Notes: generated by a model not told the origin, from the letters alone. Counted from the first letter of the stretch, positions 22,019 through 33,639 are shown. The stretch is 64,000 nt of DNA from Symbiodinium microadriaticum (GCA_001939145.1 LSRX01000297.1:439912-503911), one strand, 5' to 3'. Made by a program: numbers and translations.

Positions 22019-22614
22019 TGTTTGGGGCCTTCCTGAGGATGCAGGTCGGAAGTTTCGGCTTCAGGGTCTCACCCCCGAAGGCCCTGAAGAATTGGAGGAC
22101 CTCCCACATACAGTGTTTCGGGGAACCTCGAAATCCACAGAGCATACCACCAAACCCGGGAGCCCAGGCCACCCTGATGCTGCCTCGGGAACCTTCTATG
22201 CCATCCGGCCAGAACCCCAATGGAAACCCCTACGTCTAAGACACGTAGATACGTTGAACCCCTAGACTGCATCGCCACCTATTGGGTGTTAGGGTGTTTT
22301 GTTTTTATCATTTAACACCTCTTTTTCTTTCCGCATTTGGTTTAGGGTTTAGGGTTTAGGGAACTCTAAAATCGGGTACCTCCTATAGCTCAGCACCCGG
22401 AACGTGTTCTTCTCGGACGTCTTTACAAAAGAAATCATAACCGCAAGACAATGTCGATCAAAAACACTGTAAACACAAAAACATCCTAAACACTAAAGTT
22501 TAAGACTCCAAAACCCGAAACCAAGAAGATAAAGGAACCAACGAGCATACAAACGCATCATATACGACTAGAGTGACTTTAGGAGCTCATATTACAAGCC
22601 TCTTATTCAAAACC

Positions 22615-22765
22615 CCCACGGATCCCTCAAACGGAACCCTTAAAAGAACCCCCAAAAGAAACCCTTAAAGGATCCCTTGAAAGGAAACCATAAAGGAACC
22701 CCAAAAGGAACGCCGAAAGGAACCCTTAACGGAACCATCCAAAAGGGAAGCTTAGAGGGAGCCCT
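22615..22765. repeat. Degenerate array of an AAAGGAACCCTT-like unit
   Basis: About twelve imperfect units (AACGGAACCC, AAAAGAACCC, AAAGGATCCC, AAAGGAACCCC), spaced about 12-15 bp. A reverse-complement style array occurs at 44140-44275. Confidence 0.75.
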
Positions 22766-22869
22766 TTGAGGACACGCTGGAGCGGCTGTTTTCTGAGTTG
22801 TCTGAGCATTCCCAGGGCCAGTCTTCTCCAGCCGGTCGGCCGAGAGATCTGTGATTCTTCATCAAGGCA

Positions 22870-23015
22870 CCCTTAACCCTAAACCCTACAACCGTAAACC
22901 ATCAAACCCTAAACCCCTAAACCCCTAAACCCTAAACCCCCAGACCCCTAAACTCCTAAACCCGTAAACGCTCGAACCCTAAACCCCTAAACCCCGAAAC
23001 CCCAAACCCCTAAAC
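22870..23015 (-). repeat. CCCTAAA/CCCCTAAA tract
   Basis: About eighteen units with substitutions. Confidence 0.9.
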
Positions 23016-24939
23016 ATTAAGGCTCCGCCCCTTCCTTACTTCAGGTCGAGGCTCCAGGCTTAGATTTTGATAAGTTGCTTCTTCCTAACCATCATTAGGG
23101 TTTAGGGTTTAGGGCGCCGCGGACTATGCAGAGTCGATGCCTTTATGTCAATCTATGTCCACCTTACGGTCCAAAGGGCTTGGGGATCGGGTTTTAGCAA
23201 TAAATTTTAAATTAGCATTCTTGATGCTATTGCTATTGCTTGAGAATCCCTTCAAAGTTCGGGCTTAAGCTGGGTTTGCTGGGAATGCACGCGCGCGGAG
23301 GGGCTCAAGCCGACGTGTGCAGCCTTGGCAACGCAAGAGCTGGGCTGGATCCCTTCGAGGGCTGAGGAGTTTAGGGCATTTAGGGTTTCGGGTTGGAGAT
23401 GACACTAAAGCTTAAGCCGGATCCGCTTTGCTTGTCGAAAAACGGGCCTGTCTTCTTTCGGTGGTTCTTTCAAGTCAAAGGGTTGCGGTTTTTAGGTTTG
23501 GGGGCTATGGGGCTTTACGGATGTTTTAGGGTGTATCGTTTAGGGATCAAGGTTTGGGGCAAGGCTCTGTCAAGGAAGCAGCACAAAGACCAATCTGTAT
23601 GAGACAAGCTTCAGTTCATGCCTTCAATCCCAACCCTGCGAACCTACATCATGACCCCCAAACCATACCCCCGCCAAACCCCTCAGCTACCAAACCCTAC
23701 ATTTGCATACGGAGTCCTAAAAAAGTACCTTCTCTGCGGTTAAAGTAGGGTTTAGCGTTTCCAAAAAAGGGTTTGCAAACAACAGGGCAGAAGAGTCGGA
23801 CTCCGGGCGCCCGGCTCGTGAAATCAGGCACCCACGCGGCTGTCGCCTCAGGCAAAAGCTCATGTGCATGTGTAAAGTGGGGCAGGCTCCGGTGCCCGTG
23901 GGGGGTTTCCGATCTAGGCTTCCGGGACGTCTACCCGAGCACAACATGACCTACCTGTTTGGTCTCCTTACTATGATCTCCTCATATATGCCCTGACTCC
24001 CCAGGGTCCAGGTGGGGTTCAGGGATTCAAGCTTCCGATGTCTGTCAGCCCCGATTCTACGATCATAACTTGTATCACAGGTTCAGGGTTTCGAGTTCAG
24101 GGGTTTAGGGTTTAGGGTCCCAACAACGAGGGAACATTGGCATCTTCCAACATCCTTCGATTCAGGAATATGCCCCAAAACATGTGAGGGATCCTGCGAT
24201 GATTTGAGGCATATCCCTTCATGGAGGGGTTTTGGAAGGTCTGGGCTTCGAAGGAGAGATATCAAGCAGCGGGAGGCGGACCTGCTGTTCTTGGGCAGTG
24301 GCCTGGCTCTGAAAGTCTGGATACGCTCTGAATCCCACCTCCCAAAAACTAGAAAAACCGTAGCTAATGGTTCCCTATGTTGGTGCCTTGTCTGGTTACT
24401 TTGCTGTTTGCGCTGCGATCCGAACCACAAACTTAGCTGACCGAAAAAAGGAAGTATGTAGATTGTGGGCAGTAAACACATGATTGAAAACTTTCGACCT
24501 AAACCCTAAACCCTGAAGGCTGACTCAAAAAGGAAGTGTATAGGACTGGCGACTCTGAGGTCTGACATCGCCTACCCTAGGCGCCTGAAGCATCAGTCCC
24601 ACTATTCCCCAAGTTCTCTAGGGGATCTTTAGTGCCAAGTTTCCCCTAGCCCTGACTAATTGTTTTAACAACTCATACACCCCCGAAGCCCCATGACCCT
24701 GAACCCTCGCCCTGAACCCCAAGCCTTGAAAAGCAAAGATTGGAATCTAAATCCCTCGTTTTTGAATTACAACACCCCAAGAACCCTCAAACCATTCAGC
24801 CCCAAAGCCCTAAGTTGCAAAAACCTAGACCTAGACATACAGCCTGAACTCGGTACTTCACGAATCTCGGCACACGAAACCCCAAAGCTCTGAACAACCC
24901 TTAAGCCCTTTAAACCCTTGCAGCCGATGATTTTGGTGT

Positions 24940-24947
24940 GTATCTAA

Positions 24948-24976
<29 letters not shown>
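24940..24976. repeat. TG/TA microsatellite
   Basis: (TG)n then (TA)n. Confidence 0.85.
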
Positions 24977-24978
<2 letters not shown>

Positions 24979-25261
24979 ACACCCAACCACTTTGCATAAT
25001 TTAATAATGGAATCTATCAGAGCCCGGCATTCTGTCAAACTTCGTTTGGGGCCCTCACGTTTGGCGTATTGCTGTGCGAGTTGGCCGAACATAACCTCGG
25101 CCGCAGCCTCGCGGTGTGGGAAATCCCGAAGGGCCCACATAACAACAAAGAATATAAATTGGCAACAACCTTTCTATGTAGGAGACTCCTTTATAAGGCC
25201 AAAACAGAATGCAGACGCTAGGCTGATATTGCAAGAAATGAGCAGCAAGACTAATGCTGAC

Positions 25262-25525
25262 AGTAGTAGTTGCCGTCGTCGTAGTAGTAGTGGCACTAGT
25301 AGAGTGGTAGCACGAGTAAAAGCAGGAGTTGTACTATTACTAATGGTAGCAGTCGTCGACGTCGTCGTAGTAGTACTGGTAGTCATCGTGGTCGTGTTGG
25401 TGGTCGTGTTGGTGGTGGTGTTGGTGGTGGTGGTGGTGGTGGCGGCGGTGGTGGTGGTGGTGGTGGCGGTGGTGGTGGTGGTAGTAGTAGTACTACTACT
25501 ACCACCACAACTACTACGTACTACT
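25262..25525. repeat. Trinucleotide repeat block (AGT, GTC, GGT)
   Basis: AGT, GTC and GGT units, ending with ACTACT units. They give valine-rich and serine/threonine-rich frames, which are not evidence of coding. Confidence 0.93.
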
Positions 25526-25634
25526 AACTACTAACTACTATACTGCTTCGACTGCAGCTATGACTGCGAATCCGGCGACTGCTTAAAGATGTGTTGTCTA
25601 CTTGATTTCTCGGTCTCTGGTCACAGCTACGATG

Positions 25635-25785
25635 CTATTGTTCCATGCGGGCCTCGTTGGTTGCATGGAGCTTGGCCCAAGCATCCCAGTGGCGTCGTTT
25701 CTCCGCCTCCACAAACTCGCAAGTATGCCAGCAGGGACTTGACATGCTAGTCCACCAGGGCTTAGATGTCGAGTTCAGAGCTCAT
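25635..25785 (-). pseudogene. Short decayed coding fragment, family unknown
   Basis: Reading from a possible ATG at 25785, the minus strand gives MSSELDI, a TAA stop, ALVD, a TAG stop, then HVKSLLAYL. After a one-frame shift it continues CEFVEAEKRRHWDAW and AKLHATNEARMEQ to a stop at 25635-25637. The amphipathic, charged composition looks like real protein. Both in-frame stops are one C-to-T change from a glutamine codon. No family is recognised. It could instead be one exon of an intron-containing gene, but the stops argue against an intact gene. Confidence 0.4.
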
Positions 25786-26227
25786 TGTCTGAACTTGGGT
25801 TGGGGTTTGGAGACTGCATGATGCTGCAGGGCATCAAAATAGGGGTCTTACAGGGGGCATGAACGGATTCAGGAAGGACGGTTTGGGCTCAGAGCTTTCA
25901 ATGTGGTTGTGTGTGCGCAGGAAGGGTAATACGAATGATGACACGGTGATCATCATCACCACTTCCCATCATCACAAGGTCCTTGATCAAAGCTGCGATC
26001 ATCATGCTCGTCTGCTTCACCCATGAACCCCAAATACTGGTGTGGGACATCCTGACCACTGCGATTCAAGCATCTTTTTGGGGTGCCGTACTACCCCTAC
26101 ACACAGTAACAGTCTATAATAAGGCTACTGCAGTATTAAGGCGCACCGTATAGAGCTACATTGTAACATATTTTTCAACTGTTGTTGAGTTGGGGCAAGT
26201 ATCCAGGACCTTTCCACGAACATCTCC

Positions 26228-26283
26228 ACCAATGAAACCCCTACGGTTCCCCAGTGTAAAAGGAAATTCCCCAGTGTAAAAGG
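26228..26283. repeat. Two-copy 22 bp tandem repeat
   Basis: TTCCCCAGTGTAAAAGGAA occurs twice in direct succession. Confidence 0.9.
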
Positions 26284-26861
26284 AAGGCATCGGGCTTCAA
26301 AGTCGTTCAATGCTACATGCCCAATACATATATACCAGGACTACTCCTTAAGGGGGGTTCCTTCCTTCATAGTGCCGAGCCCTAAACCCCAAACCCCTGG
26401 TTGCTAGAAAAAGTGCGACATCCTTGCAGCTGCAAGATCTAAGTTTAAACGCTAGGTTTTAGGGTTTACGGTTCAGGCTTCCCTGCGGCTTTCCGCAACT
26501 AGTTAGGGAAGAGGTTGGGGCAGGGTCTCGGAATGAAACCGTGTTATTAGTTGGTGTTCATGTAGAACCCCAAGCTGAAACCGCCAGCCCTTAACCCCAA
26601 ACCCCATCTTCTAAGCCGCTACATCCTGGCCGGGATCCTGGCCCTTTTGGCCGTGTGATCTGCCTTTGATCCCACCCAAAACACCCTGCACCCTAAGCCG
26701 TACCTCCTGACCGTGCATGCTGGCCCAGGCCGCAGCATCCGGCATGCAATTGGGCCTTCAACGAGATGTTTGTTCAATGAGGGCTTCTAGTCGACGTTAA
26801 TCATTGACGGTTTACGAGGGTCGAGAACCACAGGGCTTAGATTCCCGAGGCATTTTTGACA

Positions 26862-27000
26862 GTCAAGTCAAATAATGACAAATACGGACAAATCGTGACA
26901 ATAAACGTCAAAAAATGACAAATAAAGTCGATAATAGACAAAACCGGACACATAGAGACAAATCCAGACAAGGAAAGACAAATACAAACAAATATGGTCG
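26862..27000. repeat. Degenerate GACAAAT-type tandem repeat
   Basis: About eleven occurrences of (T/G)GACAAA(T/A) at roughly 10-14 bp spacing. This differs from every other repeat in the window and sits in the low-repeat island. Confidence 0.75.
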
Positions 27001-27312
27001 AATACTTTCGACTTTTGTTAAAACCAGAAGAAGCTCGAAGCAAGAAGCACTCAAAATTAACACAGACATGCTAATTTTGATTTTGCTTATCATCACACAG
27101 CCGCCTGCCAATTTCCACAACCAAGACTGGCATTATCTCACTTCATTTGTTCAACTCAGTAGCTCAGGCAAGTATTTCCAATTAAGCTGTGACTTCCAAC
27201 TGCAAGTGTTGATTTGCCTCCCGCCTGCAATCCGGTCTCTTCTCCAGCACTCTGGCTGGGCCAGTGTCGAGACACATTTCGACGCTACGTACTGAACTTA
27301 CCTTGTCAGTGA

Positions 27313-28183
27313 TCAACGTCTGTAGGTGTGCAGCTCGTCTTGCAACTCCAGCAATGCTTCAATCATATACTCACGATCCTTGAATGGAGCGTAGAAGGCT
27401 CGATCCACCTGGCAATGCACTTTCCACAGTCATCGACACAATAAGCCCGACAGGCCCCTGTTAATGCCACCATAGCAATGGAGAAGCACATAAATTGGCC
27501 TTCTCTGGCCGCCACGCTTCCAAAAACCTCGACCATCCTTCATCGTCTCCAATGTTGCAAGATCTTGGGCTAGCTCACCAGGGAATGACTCATCAGCCAC
27601 CTGGAAACCAATGGCAATCTGCCTTGCATCATCGGCTGTGCTTCTGGGTTTGCCGATGCCCTCGAAACTCTTTCCCACAGTGCCCTTGAAGCTTTTGATA
27701 CCAGCCACCATACCGAAGATGTGCAGTACCAAAGCGCCCACATGCCGCCCAATGCTCATACCAGTCCCGTGGCTCACATGGCCGAGATCTGTCATCTCTG
27801 TTCATAGCGATGACAATGTCAGGCTTTACCCGGAGCTTTCAAAATCGGATTGGGCAAACGAGACTACCAACAAACAGCTGCCACTCGCAATTGCCGTAAG
27901 TCAGAACATCATCTATGCGCCACTTCCCGACATCTTGCTGGCATGGTTTCGGTGCTGTCTGGCCATTCCATGCTTTGTACAACTTCATGTCCAAAGTTCC
28001 GAAATCTTGGACCTGGCACTCTGCCTCTTGATCCATGGATCCAGTTATGCAGCCCTTCGGAGCTTCTGCACACTATATGTGTAAATTCGCGAACTCCTCT
28101 GTCATAGTTGACACAATTCCATCGAAGTTGTCGCAAGCTTTCGTTCCAGTGATCACTGCCAAGATCAAGGTCCTCGTTAACAT
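27313..28183 (-). pseudogene. Dual-specificity-phosphatase-like pseudogene
   Basis: The longest run (plus 27430-27795, minus strand, 121 codons) ends in VLLHCYGGINRG. This is an HCX5R signature of the cysteine-dependent protein phosphatases, with Cys codon 27475-27477 and Arg codon 27457-27459, at residues 107 and 113 of that run. Just past it the frame is lost, but a neighbouring frame reads PVGLIVSMTVESALP. The original frame then resumes VDRAFYAPFKDREYMIEALL to a stop at 27313-27315, as two compensating one-base shifts would give. Upstream, another frame starting at 28183 reads about 115 codons (ACDNFDG..., ...DDVLTYGNCEWQLF), broken by TAG at 28073-28075 and TGA at 27839-27841. Another frameshift near 27795 joins it to the phosphatase-like part. 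A GTAAGT donor-like site at 27296-27301 follows the end. The catalytic-site call rests on the motif alone, and the Ser/Thr usual after the Arg is Gly here. A multi-exon gene or sequencing errors are alternatives. Confidence 0.5.
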
Positions 28184-28429
28184 CGTCGCCTATGGTTCCG
28201 GACCCGCGCAAAAGGTTAAGGATTTAAAGCTGGGAGGTATAAGCAAACGCGCGGACCTTTGAAGCCTTAAAACCATATACTTGCTTCTTCCAAGCATGCT
28301 GACGTAGAATACCCAAAACATAAGACGTCATTGAGAACAGCCAGAACCAGAGGACAGGAAAACAACTGTCTGTCTACGGCAGTGACAGGACTAGGCAAAA
28401 GCAACGCCGCTAGCAGAGGTGCCAGCAGC

Positions 28430-28486
28430 AGCAGAGGCAGGAGTGGTAGTGGTAATGATAGTAGCAGTAGACGTAGAAGTAGTAGC

Positions 28487-28517
<31 letters not shown>

Positions 28518-28530
28518 CTAGTACTAGTAC

Positions 28531-28563
<33 letters not shown>

Positions 28564-28724
28564 GAGCAGCAGTACTAGTACTAGTACTAACAGCAGGAGC
28601 ACAAGCAGGAGTAGGGGGAGAACGAGCAGCACTTCACTTGTAGTTGCAGTTGTAGCTGTAGCCATAACCATAGCTGTAGTAGTTACTATAATTATGGCTG
28701 TAGTCGCAGCCGCTATAGTTGTAG

Positions 28725-28771
<47 letters not shown>

Positions 28772-28850
28772 TGCGATGGTGGTGGTGGCCGCGGTGGTGG
28801 TGGTGGTGGTGGTGGTGGTGGTGGTGGTGGTGGTGGTGCTGCCCTCGGTG
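28430..28850. repeat. Trinucleotide repeat block (AGT, GCT, GGT)
   Basis: AGT/AGC units at 28430-28570, then GTAGTT units, (GCT)n at 28728-28767 and (GGT)n at 28779-28838. Serine-, alanine-, glycine- and leucine-rich frames across it are repeat translations. Confidence 0.93.
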
Positions 28851-28959
28851 TTGTTGTTGCTGCTGCACCAGTACTATTACCGCTGCTAGTATTCGTACTA
28901 GATAGGACTAGTAAGCATTCGCACTACTGCTGCTCCGAATCCTACTGCTATTGCTGCCC

Positions 28960-31720
28960 CTGAAACCTGTTGGCTCAGCTAGCTGAGCTTGGAACTCGGG
29001 TTTCGGAGCGACGTGGTCGTCACATTGGATGTCCACCTTGCAGTGCTTCTAGATTCTGGGGGTTTTCGGGATTGGGGAACTAGGATGTTAATCTCCACTT
29101 TCCTTGGCTTCTCAGGGTTCAGGGTCTGCGAATTGGGGCTGAGGGTGCTGAGAGCCACCTTGCAGCGCAACGCCTCGAAACGTTTGACCCCCACCCCCCC
29201 CCCAGAGCATCGGCACTGCTACGTCGATTGCCTGGGGAGGTTTCGCTGAACCTAGGATCTGAAGTCCTCAAGAGCTAGCAGTAACGCACCTCCACCACCC
29301 AGGGAGACTTGCAGCAGCGGACAGTCAGCGATTCTTTGCACTGGCACCAGTCCCTGGATCACATTCTGGGAGAGCATTGTGGGCCTATGCCAAACCGAGC
29401 ACCCCATGGGGGACTAGCGTGGCGAATCGCTCGACGGGCAGGAGAGGATAAATCAAGGCCCTATTCTGGCTTGGCTTGGTTGGCTATGTCCTTAGGTTGT
29501 TAAACGGGATCTCGATTAATGGAGTTGCCGAAACAGTGGTTCAGGCTTACAGCTTTCAGCTATGGGGCTGTAGAGGTTGGGCGTTAGGGCTTTAAGATGG
29601 GCTTATGGCACGCTTCATCTGTGAAGAAGCACGCAGAGGATCCGTACACGTCCGTGGTAACCCTCAAGCAAGAAACTCCCGGATGGGTATCCTTTAAAGT
29701 ATCCTTGAAGTATCTCATCAACCCTTGTCTCCTTCATGGTGACCCGGATACGTCGGGACCTCTATACATTGATCCTGTCCTCCCGGCCTCCCACTGCAGT
29801 GAAGAACTGGCTTGGCGGATCGCCAACCCGGTTCAAAGGCATCTGCCAGCATGCAGAAGCCACGCCTGGTCACAGATTCTTACAAGAGTGCGTGCTGTGT
29901 GTCGGAATTGCTTCGCTCTTTTGGAGGGTTGGTTGGGAAACCGGTGCTAAAGCGTCCCTAAACATAAAGCCTACAACTTAAACTTATAGCCTGCGAACCC
30001 AATCCTGAACACGGGGCCGTTGAACCCGGTCAACTCCTCGAGAACGAGAACCTCTTCAATTGATTTCACCCGACTCCAGCCAGCACATGCCGAGGGTTTT
30101 GGGGTGTTGTTTCGGGGGTGTTATCTTGTAGTGGATTACGGTTTTAGTGTATACAATAGTATAACTGTAGTAAGGAGCCCGGCTAGGGATCGATATACTT
30201 CAGGATACCGAGCCCCCCCCTTTCCCAAAAAGGAAACGACTGCCACTGACGGCTAAGGTGTCGGTTTTGGGGGAGGGTTTCGTGCTTCGTGTAGTTTTGG
30301 GGTTTCCGGTTTCGGGGATATTATGCGAAGCCCACAGGGACATGTAATGCGGATTCGCATAGAGGCCAAAATATCGCCGATACCGAACCTTTGACAGTCC
30401 CTCCGTGATATAATCTATTGTGCCTTCGCTATAGCTCACATGAGCACGCCCTGGAAGCCCTGTTCCTTTTAGTAAGCTACTGCCAATAAACATACTGCAG
30501 TATGTCATTTCATGATTGCGGAAAAGCCTTAACCATGAACTTTGCTAAACACCAAATCCACCGCTTGGGAGATGATAGGTTGCAGGCGTCCCGAATGCTG
30601 GGGTCGCTCATCAAACTGGCTTCGGGCTTTGCCGATCTCATGACGGTTCGCCGTTTCAGTCCCGAAACCCTGAACTCCAAACTCCGAAACCGGACCCATA
30701 ACCCCTAACCCTCACTCCCAACAGTGTACTTGTAGATGCAGGCATGTTTGTTCACTTCCGACTCCATGGAACATATTATGTTTCAATCACAATCCCCAAC
30801 TTAACGCTGAGAATGCTTCCACTTTGGATAGGATCTCCATATCTGGAAGTATTCCAAGTGGCTATCCCCTTCCAAATTGAAAAACCTTTGGAACGCGCCC
30901 TGGAATCTTGCCTCAATCCTCAGGTAAAGGTTTGAATAATTAGCATGATTAGCATGGCATGCATCCCCATGTCCCCCCGATAAGGTTGCAATGCCATAGA
31001 CGATACTTTTCTATCGGCCTGTCACCGCCGGTTGCGGCCCAAAGCCCCCAAAGACGTAGCCGGTCCGCCTGAGGAGTTGGGGGTTACCTGGGCCCAGGGG
31101 CCCGAGCCTGGCCAAAGACTGACTGGACTTTGAATTGGTGCTGGCATGCTTTTCGTTCTCCCCCGGCTATCACAACGCATCTCAGTCTCAAGCCTGCCAT
31201 AGGGAACCGTCCCATGTTCACTCACGGTCTATGGGTCACTCCGCTTCGTGCATATTATGACGGCCGGTGCTGTTGCCACCATCGTTTTGCTCACGTGGCT
31301 TGCTGCTACCTCCGTTTACCAAACACACACGGATGGTTGAAATTCAAGTGCTATCTCTGCAGGGCGTGTGCCGGTCTTAACACGATCGGGAACCTCAAAC
31401 ACCACTTGATTCAGAGGTGGGCAATGAGTACAGCAACCAAGTTTTCAGCAAATGGAAGGCAGTATCGAGATATTAGGACACGCAATTAATTTGTCGTGCG
31501 TACTTGTCGTTTTGGAACCTTTCGCATTTCTACTATTCGGGCCTGTTTCCGCTTGGAGCCACGGAGACTTACAGTACAGGCACAGCTCCCGATCGGCACG
31601 GTAACAGCCAGTCCAAGTCAACACTGCTGAAGTACCCACGAATGTTATGCTCCGGTGCTTTCCTAGGCCTCCTTTTAACGATCTCTCCTGTTCGCCAGCA
31701 GTCGCAATTCTTATCGGTTC
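28960..31720. other. Low-repeat stretch, no gene identified
   Basis: Few telomere-like units and no inverted-repeat elements. Open frames of 60-119 codons occur, for example plus 29597-29950, 30744-30935 and 31130-31489. The last contains FKCYLCRACAGL followed by LKHHLIQR, loosely zinc-finger-like but without proper spacing. CTGGCTTGGCGGATCGC (about 29808) and a diverged CTAGCGTGGCGAATCGC (about 29414) are possible related segments. Decayed coding sequence is plausible here but I cannot assign any. Confidence 0.4.
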
Positions 31721-32243
31721 AGCTAAACCCTAAACCCTAAACCGTCCTTCGCATGGCTGGAACCGATTGGACTCATAGGGAGACCTGGAGTGCTCCAACG
31801 CCAGCCTAACTTTTGAAGGACTTACACAAGACAATCGTAACGAGGAGGCCCAAAAAGGAGTAAGTTGATATCCCCGAGGGCCCAATGCCAGCGTGGTTAA
31901 GAAAATGCAAAGAATGTCTTACAGCTGAAAGGTTCCTTGCTACGGCTGCCAGTATGTTTTCAGGACTATTTTCTGAAAGCTTGAAGGATCCTTGATACGA
32001 CTTACGGCAGGGACTGTTCAAGGCCGAGGCGTGCCATGTTTTGAGGCCTGAGGGTTTAGGGCTCCCAAACGGTGAGGGACCAGGATTGAATGGGTGGAAG
32101 ATCTGGGTATGCTGTGTTATGACTTAGGCGACTAAGGCTTGCAATTCTGCGCATTACAGGGAGGTGCTAGGACTAAGTCTTCAGACCCACGGGTATTCCG
32201 CTGGTAGAACCAAGCCGCGGAACTTCTTGCGAAACCCTGTCTA

Positions 32244-32288
32244 TATTTTTTATATACATATATACATATACATATATATATATATATA
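32244..32288. repeat. TA-rich microsatellite
   Basis: TATATACATA units next to the array starting at 32286. Confidence 0.88.
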
Positions 32289-32590
32289 CCCTGAACCCTA
32301 AGCCCTAAACCCTGAGCCCTATAAGTCCTAAAGAATAAAGCCTAAACCCTAAGCCCTATAAGCCCTAAAGAATAAAGCCTAAACCCTAAACCCTAAGCCC
32401 TATAAGCCCTAGAGAATTATGCCTAAACCCTAAACCCTAAGCCCTATAAGCCCTAAAGAATTAAGCCTAAACCCTAAACCCTAAAGCCCTAAAGCCTATG
32501 AGCCCTAAAGAATTAAGTCTAAACCCTAAACCCTAAGCCCTATAAGCCCTAGAGAATTATGCCTAAACCCTAAGCCCTAAAGCCCTAAAG
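32286..32590 (-). repeat. Tandem array of about 50 bp with CCCTAAA and CCCTATAAGC
   Basis: Roughly six units of CCTAAACCCTAAACCCTAAG, CCCTATAAGCCCTAAAG and AATTAAG. Units differ in the number of heptamers and in AATTAAG/AATAAAG/AATTATG endings. Confidence 0.92.
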
Positions 32591-32654
32591 CCGAATGCCA
32601 GAACCTGGAAACCCGGGGCCCGAAGGACTCAAGCCCTTAGAATCTCGCGGAGAC

Positions 32655-32795
32655 GGCGGTTTAGGGGTTAGGGGTTTAGGGTTTAGGGGTTTAGGGGTTT
32701 AGGGGTTTAGGGATTTAGGGGTTTAGGGGTTTAGGGGTTTAAGGTTTCCGAAACCCTGAACCCCAAATTCCTAAACCCCTAGATTCCTAAACCCC
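32655..32795 (+). repeat. TTTAGGGG tract with inverted tail
   Basis: TTTAGGGG units to about 32752, then CCTAAACCCC units in opposite orientation up to the single N at 32796. Confidence 0.9.
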
Positions 32796-32796
32796 N
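32796..32796. other. Single-N assembly join
   Basis: The sequence after the N repeats the preceding TTTAGGGG tract almost exactly, including the odd GGGATTTAGGGG unit, so the two sides may be the same locus. Confidence 0.85.
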
Positions 32797-32872
32797 GGGT
32801 TTAGGGGTTTAGGGGTTTAGGGGTTTAGGGATTTAGGGGTTTAGGGGTTTAGGGGTTTAAGGGTTTAGGGCT
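32797..32872 (+). repeat. TTTAGGGG tract (second copy)
   Basis: Near-identical to about 32678-32752. Confidence 0.9.
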
Positions 32873-33531
32873 GAGCTTTTACCAAACAAGAGCCTTAACT
32901 AGTACTACACTACTATTCCCGTATACAGTCCCTAGATACTTATACTGCAACAAAACACCCAAAGACTGCTCTGACGATCCCTAAACCCTAAACCTTAAAT
33001 CCCTAAGCCCTAAATCCCTAAACCCTGAGCTCTCTAAGGCCCCCTCATGGTTTAAGCTCTGGTGTGCTCATGTAGCCCTGCAACCGGGGAGGCTCACCAT
33101 CCAATCCTACACCCTAGCATGGGGGGCTTAATACTTAGAATAGGGTTTTTGGGGGTTCCGAGTGAGGGCTCCTTAAAGGGGTCGATAAGGGCTACTATAA
33201 GGGCTCAGGGTTTGGGGGCCTGAATACTTAGAATCGGGTTTTGGGATACGTTGAACTAGAATTACCGAATTATTAAGGCTCCTATATTGCACTTTCGGGC
33301 TTAGGGTTAGACTAGGGTTTGAGGTTTAGGGTCTAGAGAATATGGGGGCCTTAAGACTCATGCAGAATAGGATTTTGGGGTATGTTATATATTGTACTCA
33401 ATTTTGCGGGCTACAAGCCTAGAAGGGGGTACTAGTTACTAGTACTAATTGTTCAGGCTGGAGTACACGCTTCGAAGCAAAGCCCGGACCCCAAATCGCG
33501 CACCCCAAACCCTCCTCCTGCATCTAAACCT

Positions 33532-33637
33532 CCCTATAGGTTCCATTGTAGTTCCTTTCTGGGGTTACCTTTTGGGATCCTTAATAGAAAATACAAGTTA
33601 AACCAAAAACTAGGAACTACAATGGAGACTATAAGTA
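33532..33637 (+). mobile_element. MITE-like element, family B
   Basis: Left arm CCCTATAGGTTCCATTG, core TTACCTTTTGGGATCCTTAA, GTTAAACCA, right arm CAATGGAGACTATAAGTA. The arms are slightly diverged. Confidence 0.85.
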
Positions 33638-33639
33638 CA

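Noticed and set aside
25174..25534. Valine-rich 180-codon frame and serine/threonine-rich frame on the other strand
   Set aside because: Produced by AGT/GTC/GGT trinucleotide repeats.
28267..28963. Serine- or leucine-rich frames of 134-210 codons resembling low-complexity proteins
   Set aside because: Trinucleotide repeats give open frames on both strands. No globular segment flanks them.
31130..31489. Zinc-finger-like frame (CYLC...HH)
   Set aside because: Cysteine and histidine spacing does not fit C2H2 or other common fingers, and no second motif supports it.
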